Assembly (NCBI GenBank): GCA_963680875.1
Contig: OY804577.1
Location: 147,826,196 to 147,890,195, forward strand
DNA: 64,000 nucleotides
From: Bathymodiolus brooksi
Taxonomy: Eukaryota > Mollusca > Bivalvia > Mytilida > Modiolidae
Reading direction: 5' to 3'
How positions within the stretch are numbered: position 1 is the stretch's first letter; each line of letters begins with the position of its first letter. A program made the position numbers and the translations under genes. Shown here in pieces: positions 56,061 to 64,000 of this stretch. The notes below the pieces were generated by a model, which saw only the letters and a program-made list of their open reading frames with translations, was not told the origin of the DNA and did no database searches.

Positions 56061-57024
56061 AATATACATCTATAACATTTGTTCACCTACATGTATTACC
56101 TACACTCAGTGAAACTGCACGTGGTAAAGTGAAGGGTAGGAGTTTTATACCGGTGTCATATGACACAGGGTAGCCGGGGTCAATTTACCATGGGGTTAAA
56201 AATACCATATGACACCGGGTAGAGATACAAGGCAAGATAGTCATCAATGAGCAGACCAAATATAAATCTATTTAAATGACCATTACACCTAATTAAATAT
56301 GACAGGTTTATCACAATGCAAACTAACTGACAAAAACGAAGAACACTTGGTTATCCAAGAGTAGAAGATAGTAGTACAAATAAAAGAACAATTAAAATGA
56401 CTGCCTTATCAAAAAATATTAAATCAGATCTGCAAGCTCAATACCTTTTGCTAAATAAAATAAACTATGACATACAAACAATCTTACGGTGTGGGTTTGC
56501 GCCAAGCTTTGTAAATTACAAAAAAAGGGTGCACTCGACTCGCAGCCGCACGTGATAAAGTTTACCAATTACTTGCCCATGGTCGGTGGTTCTCTCCGGG
56601 TACTCTGCTTCGGTCATCACTAAACCTGGTCGCCATGATATAGCTGAAAATGGCGTTAAACTCCAAAAATCAATCATCAAACAATCTTCCACAAGACTTT
56701 TGAAAGTGCCTCTTATGCACATACTATTAATTTACAAGTTTCAAAGTTGTGCATACAAATTAAAAGCCGCGAGCACACGTCTAAAGTGGTTAGCTGAATA
56801 TCAAGTCATGGGCATCAAAATATACAGCTTGCATACTTTTTGTTTTCTGACGTCAAATTTGCTATATATTTTAACCAAAATAAAATCGGAAAAATCAACA
56901 TTTGTGTTTAAATCACCAGAAAACAAAAACGATGCAGACAAAAATTAGTATCAGATAAACAAATAAAATTCAAAGAATTCTACGTGTCTTGAAATAAATT
57001 TCATAAAAATCTACCCAGAGATAG
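56061..57024. other. Non-array sequence with a palindrome; ORFs not credible
   Basis: Two overlapping open frames on opposite strands (56586-56948 plus, 56516-56722 minus) have no recognisable domain. The minus-strand frame has a composition reminding me of predicted proteins derived from bivalve repeats, so I treat the area as repeat-derived. The only clear structure is the palindrome at 56148-56172. Confidence 0.4.
56148..56172. repeat. Near-perfect 25-bp palindrome with a partial second copy
   Basis: The core GTGTCATATGACAC (56153-56166) is a perfect palindrome, and its flanks taccg and agggta extend it imperfectly. A half copy, taccatatgacaccgggta, lies at 56203-56221 after a pair of ggggt phrases. 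This looks like the end or centre of a small foldback or MITE-like repeat. Confidence 0.7.
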
Positions 57025-57725
57025 CAGGGGCGGATCCAGAATTTGTGGTTAGGGGGGCGTGAGTAGGCGAGGGGTCTGGGGACCGCTTAATGTCCCCCAG
57101 CGGGTCGTAGGAAGAGCCCCCCCCTCCCCCCCTCCTAAGCTCTGGGAGTTTGAGGAATTGCAGGCATTTAATTGAACGATAAATTTTGAACTAACCACAC
57201 CATTTTTATCAGACTAAAATAACTTGACTTTGAGTCTTAATTTTGTCGGATAATTGTTAACAGTATGTTTTTGTCAGATTATAAGAACCTAAAGTAAAAC
57301 TTTCTTTGAACAACCGTGACGCGAATTGTTCAACTCATGACTGATCGATCACGATATTTTAACCCTTCAAAGAACTATTGGTTTAGTTTTAACGCATTCC
57401 TCATTTCACCAATTGGTCTGTACTTTCGGTGCTTGTCCTTTCGGGTGGTTCCAGTTAATACTGCCCGTCCGGATGGAGCTTTTCTTTTCGTCGTTTGATT
57501 CATTCATTGAAAACGTATGATTCGACCGTTCTTGTTTATAGACAAACAAAAGCGGAAATTGTCAATACATCATGTGAAGGAATATTTTACTACAGGTCAC
57601 GAGTTAACCATTCATGAAAAAGTTGTTTGTTGATCTGCTTAATTAACGTTGTATAACATATGCTTTGCGAATTTTAGGGGAGGGGGTGGCGCACGCCCCG
57701 CACGCCCCCTCTAAATCCGCCTCTG
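57025..57725. mobile_element. 701-bp element with terminal inverted repeats (non-autonomous DNA transposon candidate)
   Basis: The left end reads CAGGGGCGGATCCAGA followed by a ggggggcgtgag stretch. The reverse complement of the right end reads CAGAGGCGGATTTAGA followed by gggggcgtgcgg. Subterminal G/C-rich tracts mirror each other. The interior has no transposase; the open frame 57316-57498 has no domain. I find no convincing 8-bp or TA target duplication. Just outside and overlapping the ends is an extra perfect inverted pair, ctacccagag (57011-57020) and ctctgggtag (57721-57730). The CAGRGGCGGAT end recalls hAT-type non-autonomous elements of invertebrates, but the superfamily is not secure. 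Confidence 0.65.
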
Positions 57726-58101
57726 GGTAGCTTTAATTAAAATATGTTTTTGAAAAAATGTTTTATATGAAATATATAGTAAAAAATCGAATGTGACCAA
57801 TACTTATGTCCATGGACTGTATTTCAAAGTTGTATGCATAAGATTTAAAACTTAATGGAACAAACATTTTGCATTTTTTCTTTGGCTCTAAAGGGGCTCC
57901 ATACAGATAGTTAGAAAACTGTGTTATAATTCAGCAATACTTTAAACACAACGGATAATTAACAAACGCTACAAAGACGAACTTTAAAGCGGGGGGTTTT
58001 ATTTGCTCTTACTAATTTCGGACTCTACACAGCCAAATTAAAATGGCACCAAAATTAATTTACACATTTGAAACGGGTTCGTAGCTATAATCAAACGACC
58101 C
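57726..58101. other. AT-rich spacer without a recognisable gene
   Basis: No exon-like frame is seen. The stretch aagcggggggttttatttgc near 57988 and the following 60 bases read like a fragment of a dispersed repeat, without proof. Confidence 0.4.
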
Positions 58102-58117
58102 GATAGTCCGACTGTCC
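58102..58117. repeat. Two copies of an 8-bp motif at the 5' edge of the LINE
   Basis: GATAGTCC followed by GACTGTCC, directly abutting the first readable codons of the endonuclease frame. The same motif, GAYAGTCC, forms a longer array at the 3' edge of the LINE (61051-61128). Confidence 0.8.
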
Positions 58118-58908
58118 TTCAAACATCTATAGCGCAAATTCTGCCTGATGTCATCATTGGAACTGAATCTTGGCTAGATCCTTCTATTAAAGATGGAGAC
58201 ATATTCCCGGAAGAATTTAAAGGAAATGTATACCGCAAAGACAGAAAATCAGATCATCATGGAGGAGTCTTTGTTGCAATCAAAAACACCTTTGACAGTG
58301 AAGAAGCAGAAGAACCTAAAAGTACAGCTGAAATAATCTGGGCAAAGCTGACATTACCATCTGGTAGTAAACTATATATCAGCTCGATGTACCACCCACA
58401 TACAGCAAATACTGCATCCATGGAAGAAATCCAGAGAAATATCAGGCTGGCTTCAAGTAATGACAAACACACAGTCTGGATAGGGGGTGATTTCAACCTA
58501 CCCGAGATAAACTGGGAAGACCTGGACAACATACATGTCAAAGAAAACAGTAAGAATGCTGATATCCACCAGGAATTTATAGAGCTTACAACAAACTGTG
58601 GATTAAACCAACTTGTAAATAAACCAACAAGAGGTGACAACACACTAGATCTGTGTCTAACCAACAAACCCTCTACAATATATAGAACTGAGGTATGTCC
58701 TGGCATATCAGATCACGACCTTGTATATATAGAAGCCACAACCAAACCAGTTAAGATAAAAACAGCACCAAGGGAGGCCTTCTTGTATAAAAAAGCCGAC
58801 TATGACTCCATCAAAAGGGAAGTAGAAGCTTTCTCAGATACATTCATAGAGAAAAACAAAAACAACAATGACATCGACACAATATGGAATGAGTTTAGGG
58901 ACCGACCA
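58117..58908 (+). pseudogene. LINE endonuclease domain (5'-truncated)
   Basis: This is the endonuclease that nicks target DNA to start target-primed reverse transcription. Visible family motifs in order: TESWL with the catalytic Glu (codon 58165-58167), the KDRKSDHHGGV block, IGGDFNLPEINW with the catalytic Asp (codon 58489-58491), a TRGDNTLDLCLTN stretch, and SDHDLVY with the catalytic Asp-His (58711-58716). The domain is about 260 codons as it stands. It lacks its N-terminal strand with the metal-site Asn and has no in-frame start near its 5' edge (the first internal Met is at 58387), so it cannot be a functional product here. The frame continues through the insertion as far as a TAG at 58984-58986. 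Confidence 0.9.
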
Positions 58909-59125
58909 TTTAACTTGAAGGGGGGGGGGGGGGGTTATGGTTTTTTGTTTCGTTCAGAAATGTTTTTTGGACAACACGAGAGTTAGAATATTTATTTTTT
59001 TGTCGTTAACATTAGGTTATATGACAAAAACTCTGAATCAGATTTTTTTTTTCCTCCAGCAAAATCAGAATATTTTTTTCAGCAACATTGGGAATCAGAA
59101 TATTTTTTTAGAAAAAACCATAAGA
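58903..59125. mobile_element. ~0.2-kb insertion within the LINE, with 12-bp inverted repeats
   Basis: Sequence unlike LINE coding DNA separates endonuclease from RT. It has a run of 15 G (58920-58934), then TTATGGTTTTTT (58935-58946), T-rich sequence with two aatcagaatattttttt phrases, and finally AAAAAACCATAA (59112-59123), the exact reverse complement of the left 12-mer. The outer limits are uncertain by about 20 bp; gacc occurs near both edges. It looks like a small non-autonomous element. It introduces one in-frame stop, TAG at 58984-58986, yet leaves the two LINE halves in the same frame. Confidence 0.6.
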
Positions 59126-61065
59126 CCTTTGTAAAAGACCAAGTCAACAAATACATACCTAAATGCACAATTAAACATAACACTGGGTATCCGTGGATAA
59201 CATCAGATCTACGCAAAGTGATGAGAAAAAGAGACCGTGCATACAGCAAAATGCAGAAAAATGGCAACAAAGGAAAATACCGAGATAAATTCAAGATGCT
59301 AAAACACCTAGCACAAAAAAAGACCAGAGAGGCTTACAGGAATTACATATCTGACATCATTGCCCCAGTAGATAGCCCAAATGAAAGACCAAACCCAAAG
59401 AAATTCTTTACCTACTTAAAATCAATTAGGAAAGAATCAAATGGAGTACCAACCTTAAAAGCCTTCGGAGAAACAGTAAATGAAATTCAAGACAAGACAA
59501 ACCTGTTAAACAGGCAGTTTCAATCAGTTTTCACCACTGACACAGACAAGGAAATGCCAGACATACCAAAGGAAGTCTTTAAAGAAATGCCAGAAATAAC
59601 TATAACAGAAAACGGTGTAGAAAAAGTGCTACAGAACCTAAATCCAAACAAAGCATGTGGTCTGGACGAGTTAACACCAAGGTTACTGAAAGAACTTGCA
59701 CACGAACTTACACCCATCGTGACAATGATCTTTCAACGATCACTGGAATTAGGAAAAAATCCATCTGACTGGAAGCATGCTATAGTATGTCCGATCTATA
59801 AGAAGGGGCCACGACATCTACCCTCAAACTACAGACCGGTCTCATTGACTTGCATTCTCTGTAAACTAATGGAGCATATAATAGTATCAAACGTCATGAA
59901 ACATCTGGATGAAAACAAAATACTATCAGAATATCAACATGGATTTAGAAATCAGAGGCCCTGTGAATCCCAGCTAATAGGACTTGTACATGATTTAACA
60001 TCTAACATGGATAAAAACTATCAAACAGACATGATAGTATTGGACTTTGCGAAGGCGTTTGATAAAGTCAGCCATCCAAGACCACTGCACAAGCTAGAAC
60101 ATTATGGAATCCATGGAAACAACAAGAACTGGATTAAATCATTCCTGAACAACAGAACACAAGCAGTAGCACTAGAAAACACCATATCAGACAATGTAGA
60201 TGTTGCATCTGGAGTACCGCAAGGAAGTATACTGGGACTTGTTCTATTCCTCATATATATCAACGACATCTCAAATAATATTACGTCAAACATCCGATTA
60301 TTTGCTGATGATTGTACCATCTACAGGCAAATCAAAACCAAAGAAGACCAGGTTTTGTTGCAAAATGACCTAAATAAACTTATTAAATGGGAAGGAAGGT
60401 GGAAAATGGCACTTAACGTGGATAAATGTAATGTCATGCACATCACCAGAGCAAGAACAACAAAGAAACACCCATACGTGATGCATGACCAACAACTGGA
60501 AATTGTAACAGAAACAAAATACTTAGGAATAACAATAAGCAACAACTTGAGCTGGAACAATCATATCAACAACATCGAGGCGAGCGCAAATCAAGCTCAG
60601 GGCATGCTAAGAAGGAACATCAAGAAAGCACCACAACATACCAAAGCAATGGCTGTTAATACTTTAATAAGACCAAAAGTAGAATACAGCTCAGCCGTCT
60701 GGGACCCATATACCAAAGAGAACATAGACAAAATAGAAAGAGTCCAGAGAAGAGCAGCCAGATTTGTGTATAACAACTATGATTACAGCTCTAGTGTAAC
60801 AACTATGCTAGAAAATCTAAAATGGCAACCACTAGAAGAAAGACGTATGAACACCAGACTATGTCTACTTTATAAGGCAGTTAACGGCTTAGTTGCCATT
60901 CCAGTGCAACAATACTTAATTCCACTGAACAGGCCTTCCAGACACAGTAACAGCTTATCCTTCCAGTTATTCAGCACCAGACACGACTATTTCAAATATT
61001 CGTTCTTCCCAAGAACTGTTGTACAGTGGAACCAGGGTCCGACCTATAATCCGACAGTCCGATAG
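59126..61065 (+). pseudogene. LINE reverse transcriptase domain (3'-truncated)
   Basis: This is the polymerase of the same element, which copies the element RNA at the nicked target. The longest ATG-initiated frame starts at 59218 and gives 615 codons, but that Met is internal to the original ORF2. Catalytic motifs are intact: LDFAKAFD at residues 275-282 of that frame, GVPQGSILG from residue 332, FADD at 362-365 (a Phe variant of YADD), and KYLGI downstream. An NPNKACGLDEL block and the NYRPVSLT block precede them. The usual GPLLF after SILG reads GLVLF here. The C-terminus is cut after VVQWNQ. The last ten codons and the stop at 61063-61065 come from the adjoining GAYAGTCC repeat, not from the LINE. 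Overlapping minus-strand frames are shadows. Confidence 0.92.
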
Positions 61066-61128
61066 TCCGACAGTCCGATAGTCCGACAGTGCGATAGTCC
61101 GACGGTCCGATAGTCCGATAGTCCGACA
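61051..61128. repeat. 8-bp microsatellite GAYAGTCC, about ten units
   Basis: Alternating GACAGTCC and GATAGTCC units with single changes (cagtgcgatag, gacggtcc) follow the truncated RT directly, after a linker ggtccgacctataat (61036-61050). The array ends at gtccgacaaatg. It supplies the artificial C-terminus and stop of the RT frame. Confidence 0.9.
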
Positions 61129-61173
61129 AATGCTATATTTCTTTGAAAGTTAACACTATAACATGTGTAATAT

Positions 61174-61332
61174 GGGGCCAGAAACCGAACCGTTTACTCA
61201 CCAAAGAAAGGTCCAGAACATCGGAAACACGATATCATAGACGAACAAACAATTGACAGGGCCACACAAGAGCTAAACAAAACCACATATATGAACAATG
61301 CGGACTCCATAAAGACCTGGATCCAATCGTGA
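61174..61332 (+). other. Open segment of ~50 codons ending in TGA, status unknown
   Basis: A frame without an ATG near its start runs to TGA at 61330-61332 and encodes a hydrophilic stretch including DEQTIDRATQELNKTTYMNN. The composition is protein-like (D, E, K, N, T, few rare residues), unlike the surrounding AT-rich sequence. It could be a terminal exon of a gene or element whose upstream part was displaced, or chance. I do not recognise it. The remaining DNA to 61532 holds A-rich runs only. Confidence 0.3.
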
Positions 61333-61532
61333 TGAACCGGTAGTGTAAGTATCCCGTATATTTTTTAGTAGCGACTACTTCAGGCTTTATTTAAGTAGCG
61401 TGTAGCCGAGTCCAGCCAAGAAAAGTCACTATTAAAAAGAAAGATGAAATAAATGAATACACAAAAAAAAGAAATACAAAAAAAAAGGAAAAGCCAAAAG
61501 GAGAGCGTACCAGTGTCCCCCGCCCTTTATCA

Positions 61533-62016
61533 TCACGGCTGGTAATCGGCACAAGCAGAACAGTTGGTTCTGCAAAGAAATTCCGGTTTTGGTGGAGGAG
61601 ATTTCACGAAGACGCTTCGCAAGGTATGTACATGTCAAAAATTGAAATTTTCTTTTTTGCTGCTCGAATATTGCAAAATCAGAGAATGCTATGCTGTGGC
61701 GAATGCTTTCACGATTAGAAACATGTATAGTTTATTCTTGTATATGAAGGGTAACTCTCGCAAAATCAATCGTCCCACGAAAAACATGACGAAAATTGTG
61801 ACACTCTTACATTTATAAGTTGCTCTTGACAAAGATGCAAGTTAAATTTTCAATATTTTTTCATCATGGGAGTCTAAATGTAATCGGGGATAAATTCCGA
61901 TTCGTCAGAAGTAAATTGAAGTCTAGATAAATCTACAAACTGTCAATTTTCTCGTTTTCCTGCGTGAGGAGATCGGTCCTGATAGAGCACATTGCGAATG
62001 CATGAGGAGATTTGCT
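61533..62016 (+). repeat. Left arm of a large inverted repeat
   Basis: This is the reverse complement of 63000-63491 at high identity, from tcacggctggtaatcggc through to gaggagatttgct. Compared with the right arm it lacks about 14 bp after tgcaaagaaa, has 7 extra bases (gcttcgc) before aaggtatgt, and has lost the ATG of the exon-like frame, reading atcatcacgg. A frame from 61564 to 61818 runs through it but crosses the splice donor and is not a credible gene. Confidence 0.92.
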
Positions 62017-62999
62017 GGTTTTGTTAATTGTTTTCTGCAAAATTGATAAATTGACACTTTTAAACACAAAACTGATAAATACTCTAATCAAAATAAACTA
62101 TTCTCTGTCCACTTTCAGGAGATGCCAGGATTCAAGGGAAAGAGGAAAAGGGGACTGACATTGACTCTTTACAAAAAACCATTTCGATATAGATTGCCTG
62201 TATCACCGCCAAGGAAACGAACAAAAACAAGTAGCAGTACACCAAATTTAAAATCCCCATCAATCAGGACACCAAGTTTATTAAAAAAAATCTCTTTCAA
62301 TTTCAAAATATTTATATCCTTTCAAACGGGTTTCCACATCTATTCGGCGCAACCTTTTTACTAAAGATGACGGAAACTTCACCGCAGATCTACACAAGTT
62401 ATAATATTACATGATCTCAGCACATACATAGGTCTAACGTAAATAAACATTCACTTAGTGCTAGTAGTCATGAATAAATTAAACACAAGATGTTAATTAA
62501 ACTGTGGACATATCCTTAAAATCGGTAAAGCGCTTTACATCTTGTAACCACTACTAACAGAGATCTTTTTTATTTACAAGTGTGTACACATAACACACTA
62601 CATAATAGAAAAACAAACCACAAATTAATATTATTCTCAACTGTATGATATTTAATTTAGAGTGAATCATTTGTATAAGAAATTATAAAGATATGATTCA
62701 CATTAAGTTTAATTATTCTTGATTATAAAATTATCTTACTGTGCATTTTCAATTTTTTCCAATGTAAGGGATGTTAATCTTGTGTATCCAATAAATCATG
62801 GGAAACCGCAGTTACAATTATGAATCGATTCCTTAAATGAAATGTTTCTTTCTATGTGGACAGCCCATGAACAATGAAATATTAATTTTATACTTTTAAA
62901 AACCCGACGGGAAGAAGGGCATCAGTTCGTGAATTTATTACCAGACAGACATGCACAATTTGTGATTATACAGTGGATTACATGTGTCGTACCAAATCT
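62017..62999. other. Loop between the inverted arms (~985 bp)
   Basis: Apart from the possible exon at 62119 the loop is AT-rich and without recognisable gene, RNA or repeat. The sequence immediately inside the right arm does not match that inside the left arm, so the foldback similarity stops sharply at 62016 and 63000. Confidence 0.6.
62119..62363 (+). CDS. Possible second exon, strongly basic product, unrecognised
   Basis: An acceptor-like stretch, ctctgtccactttcag (AG at 62117-62118), precedes an open frame reading EMPGFKGKRKRGLTLTLYKK and onward to a TAA at 62362-62364. The first ~55 residues are rich in K, R, S, P and T, with a nuclear-signal-like PPRKRTKTSSS patch; the last ~25 look like random read-through. 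It lies about 100 bp beyond the left arm and is entered in phase 0, the same phase in which the exon-like frame of the arms leaves at its donor. That makes a two-exon gene plausible for the left-arm copy before its first exon decayed. A true splice end within the frame is not evident. Function unknown. Confidence 0.35.
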
Positions 63000-63491
63000 A
63001 GCAAATCTCCTCATGCATTCGCAATGTGCTCTATCAGAACCGATCTCCTCACGCAGGAAAACGAGAAAATTGACAGTTTGTAGATTTATCTAGACTTCAA
63101 TTTACTTTTGACGAATCGGAATTTATCCCCGATTACATTTAGACTCCCATGATGAAAAAATATTGAAAATTTAACTTGCATCTTTGTCAAGAACAACTTA
63201 TAAATGTAAGAGTGTCACAATTTTCGTCATGTTTTTCGTGGGACGATTGATTTTGCGAGAGTTACCCTTCATATACAAGAATAAACTATACATGTTTTTA
63301 ATCGTGAAAGTATTCGCCACAGCATAGCATTCTCTGATTTTGCAATATTCGAGCAGTAAAAAAGAAAATTTCAATTGTTGACATGTACATACCTTGTCTT
63401 CGTGAACTCTCCTCCACCATAACCGGAAGTTATCCTCACGATTTTCTTTGCAGAACCAACTGTTCTGCTTGTGCCGATTACCAGCCGTGAT
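63000..63491 (-). repeat. Right arm of a large inverted repeat
   Basis: The partner of 61533-62016, in opposite orientation, ~490 bp, separated by ~985 bp. It is the better preserved arm: read on the minus strand it keeps an ATG and an open frame up to a splice-donor-like gtatgt. Confidence 0.92.
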
Positions 63492-63494
63492 CAT
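63393..63494 (-). CDS. Exon-like ORF: start codon to splice donor, 34 codons, unrecognised
   Basis: On the minus strand ATG (63494-63492) opens exactly 34 codons ending before GTATGT (GT at 63392-63391), a consensus donor, in phase 0. The peptide starts MITAGNRHKQNSWFCKENRE and ends WWRRVHEDK, with a Trp- and Arg-rich middle. Beyond the donor the frame stays open by chance to 63198. The left arm carries the same block with the ATG lost and two indels that break the frame, yet the donor is kept, so only this arm could supply the exon. No family is recognised. A matching acceptor exon exists only next to the left arm (62119), in the opposite orientation. Confidence 0.4.
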
Positions 63495-63558
63495 GGAATA
63501 TTTATGCTAAAAAGCAATGTCGACACACCAATAGAGCTGGATACAATAATGTGTGCGA

Positions 63559-63578
63559 ATTGATTGATTGATTGATTG
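63559..63578. repeat. (ATTG)n microsatellite, five units
   Basis: Perfect tetranucleotide run attgattgattgattgattg. Confidence 0.95.
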
Positions 63579-63662
63579 CTTAAGGTCCAGCAAGCAATAT
63601 TTCAGTCATATTCAGGATGAGAAAAGTTTGTAAACAAAAAATCAGAAAGAGGGGACTCTGGG

Positions 63663-63896
63663 ATGGGTCAACATGGGCAATGGCTTAACACGGGAACTTG
63701 TTTTTCTGTCTCTTCCGACGACAAGTTGGTTCTATTTGTATTCCCCGGGATTCCGACGGGTGACCCTGCTATAGTCGCCTTCTACGACAAACGCATATAT
63801 AAAAAGTTACGATTGAAGGAATTGTCCCTAAGTGACCCCTTATATCACGGAAAGAAACAGCATCGGAATATGACAAAATCAACAACTGTGCCATGA
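63663..63896 (+). other. 77-codon open frame, probably repeat-derived
   Basis: The frame begins MGQHGQWLNTG and ends at a TGA immediately before a C-run. No domain is recognised. The phrase tagtcgccttctacgac resembles a short block I recall from dispersed tRNA-related repeats of molluscs, which makes a SINE-like or other repeat origin more likely than a gene. This is inference from memory. Low G+C codon bias of a real gene is not evident. Confidence 0.3.
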
Positions 63897-63902
63897 TACG
63901 CG

Positions 63903-63926
63903 CCCCCCCCCCCCCCCCCCCCCCCC
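63903..63926. repeat. Run of 24 C
   Basis: Uninterrupted C homopolymer following tacgcg. It has G-quadruplex potential on the minus strand. Its length is likely unreliable in any sequencing technology. Confidence 0.9.
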
Positions 63927-64000
63927 TCTTATATGACAATTGAAGGTCGGTTGCGCAGCGTGAGAACAGTAATTAATATTATGCACTTTTTTAAACCAAT

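Larger units (their letters stand above)
58117..61035 (+). mobile_element. Jockey/CR1-like non-LTR retrotransposon fragment
   Basis: One reading frame carries an apurinic-type endonuclease followed by a reverse transcriptase, the ORF2 layout of Jockey/CR1-group LINEs. Both ends are missing. The frame opens inside the endonuclease, just before IIGTESWL, so the first catalytic Asn block is absent. It stops inside the C-terminal tail at FFPRTVVQWNQ, with no 3' UTR or A-tail. A ~0.2-kb insertion at about 58903-59125 separates the two domains. An ORF1 (gag-like) is not present. The clade is a judgement from motif style; no RNase H is visible. Confidence 0.9.

Noticed and set aside
56516..56948. 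Overlapping frames of 68 and 120 codons on opposite strands
   Set aside because: No domains, no splice or start context, mutual overlap, and a likely dispersed-repeat origin.
58257..58706. 149-codon minus-strand frame, and further minus-strand frames at 59520-59717, 60102-60320 and 60321-60560
   Set aside because: They are antisense shadows of the LINE endonuclease and RT frames, whose catalytic motifs decide the coding strand.
58937..59294. Frames 58937-59134 (plus) and 59079-59294 (minus) around the LINE insertion
   Set aside because: They are T-rich chance frames in another phase, or antisense to the LINE.
61432..61818. Frames 61432-61638 (minus) and 61564-61818 (plus) in the left foldback arm
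   Set aside because: The plus frame is a frameshifted remnant running past the splice donor into the intron. The minus frame derives from A-rich sequence read in reverse as F/L.

Overview
The window looks like nuclear DNA of an animal, most likely a bivalve mollusc. It is AT-rich, one terminal exon has an intron-type acceptor and a poly(A) signal with a GT-rich downstream element, and there are non-LTR retrotransposon remains, a mariner-like MITE and several interspersed pieces that resemble repeats common in bivalve genomes. The bivalve assignment is inference from memory of such repeats; no species is claimed. There are no bacterial operons, CRISPR arrays, rRNA genes or recognisable tRNA genes.

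About four fifths of the window (roughly 52 of 64 kb) is tandem repeat, in four large arrays with different units. Array A (1-28298, entering from the left edge) is a ~75-bp satellite with 73-, 75- and 77-bp length variants, built into multi-kilobase higher-order blocks including two tandem 9,611-bp copies. Array B (30628-34380) is a 23-bp minisatellite. Array C (35351-51252) is a satellite made of two unit lengths, 65 and 44 bp, in an ordered pattern. Array D (51275-56060) is a 37-bp minisatellite carrying AATAAA and TAATTA in nearly every unit.

Between arrays A and B lies what I read as the 3' end of a host gene of unknown identity: an acceptor, 36 codons and a stop, then a ~1.2-kb 3' UTR with a 26-bp degenerate minisatellite, a mariner-type MITE and a good poly(A) site. 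If this is right, array A sits in that gene's last intron. A three-unit interspersed repeat follows.

Right of array D (56061-64000) is a graveyard of mobile DNA. It holds a 701-bp element with terminal inverted repeats and a Jockey/CR1-like LINE fragment (endonuclease plus reverse transcriptase). The LINE is truncated at both ends, interrupted by a ~0.2-kb insertion, and bracketed on both sides by the same 8-bp motif GAYAGTCC. A ~490-bp foldback pair follows, whose arms carry an exon-like ORF with a splice donor. The last 500 bp hold a short ORF of doubtful status and a 24-C run.

I see no complete, intact protein-coding gene. The short open frames read through arrays A and B are by-products of repeat periodicity. 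The most interesting content is the hierarchical organisation of the satellites, the microsatellite-bracketed LINE and the exon-bearing foldback.
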